From NCBI GenBank assembly GCA_020629895.1, contig JAHDCM010000244.1, forward strand, positions 1 to 6,029: a stretch of 6,029 nt of DNA, given 5' to 3'. This stretch comes from Bacteroidota bacterium (GTDB lineage: Bacteria; Bacteroidota; Bacteroidia; Chitinophagales; UBA2359). Each line of letters begins with the position of its first letter. Within the stretch, counting starts at the first letter, position 1. Both the position numbers and the translations under genes were made by a program. Under the pieces are notes generated by a model. The model had not been told where the DNA came from and ran no database searches. It saw only the letters and a list, made by a program, of their open reading frames with translations. This document shows, piece after piece, positions 6,008-6,029 of the stretch.

Positions 6008-6029
6008 AGACAAGGCGAAAAACGTAGGC
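6008..6029 (+). repeat. Beginning of a second copy of the palindromic repeat family, cut by the window edge
   Basis: These 22 bases align without gaps with positions 4224-4245 inside the 168-bp palindrome, with 18 identities including the shared core AGACAAGGC and the following A run. The bases before it (TATTTGCTAAG) loosely resemble the TATTTTTTTCG stretch that precedes the core in the first copy. The outer ends differ, so this may be a related subfamily. The rest lies outside the window. Confidence 0.45.

Overview
The window looks like a chromosomal segment from a low-GC member of the Bacteroidota, possibly of the Saprospiria type (the phylum is fairly safe, the finer placement is a guess). 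The reasons are a TonB-dependent receptor with an N-terminal carboxypeptidase-like regulatory domain, a DUF4625-type lipoprotein directly behind it, A/T-rich start regions without Shine-Dalgarno sequences, and a candidate TTG / TAnnTTTG promoter of the Bacteroidota sigma factor.

Layout. Positions 1-59 are the flank of the first gene and carry one arm of a 27-bp repeat. A gene on the minus strand (60-695) encodes a small four-helix membrane protein with a charged N-terminal tail containing a duplicated GFFSRFKRK module. A 223-bp divergent intergenic region (696-918) carries candidate promoters for both directions. On the plus strand, a 794-residue TonB-dependent outer-membrane receptor (919-3303) is followed after 11 bp by a 285-residue lipoprotein with two Ig-like/DUF4625-like domains (3315-4172). 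These two are almost certainly an operon. Histidine-rich signatures in both suggest a metal ion, perhaps zinc, as substrate, but this is inference. The lipoprotein's stop codon lies inside the end of a 168-bp imperfect palindrome (4169-4336) that resembles a non-autonomous mobile element or large intergenic repeat. After a further 230 bp with no gene comes a lipoprotein of the erythromycin-esterase-like fold (4567-5901), closed by a strong hairpin terminator (5903-5936). The final 90 bp contain the second arm of the 27-bp inverted repeat and the start of what appears to be another copy of the palindromic repeat family, cut by the window edge.

The most unusual observations are: (1) the erythromycin-esterase-like protein has lost the catalytic Glu and all three catalytic His positions of the family while keeping the fold signatures, so it looks like a pseudoenzyme; (2) a family of palindromic dispersed repeats with at least one complete and one partial copy; (3) a receptor/lipoprotein pair with matching histidine-rich motifs. 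I see no CRISPR array, tRNA, rRNA, or phage or defence system here.
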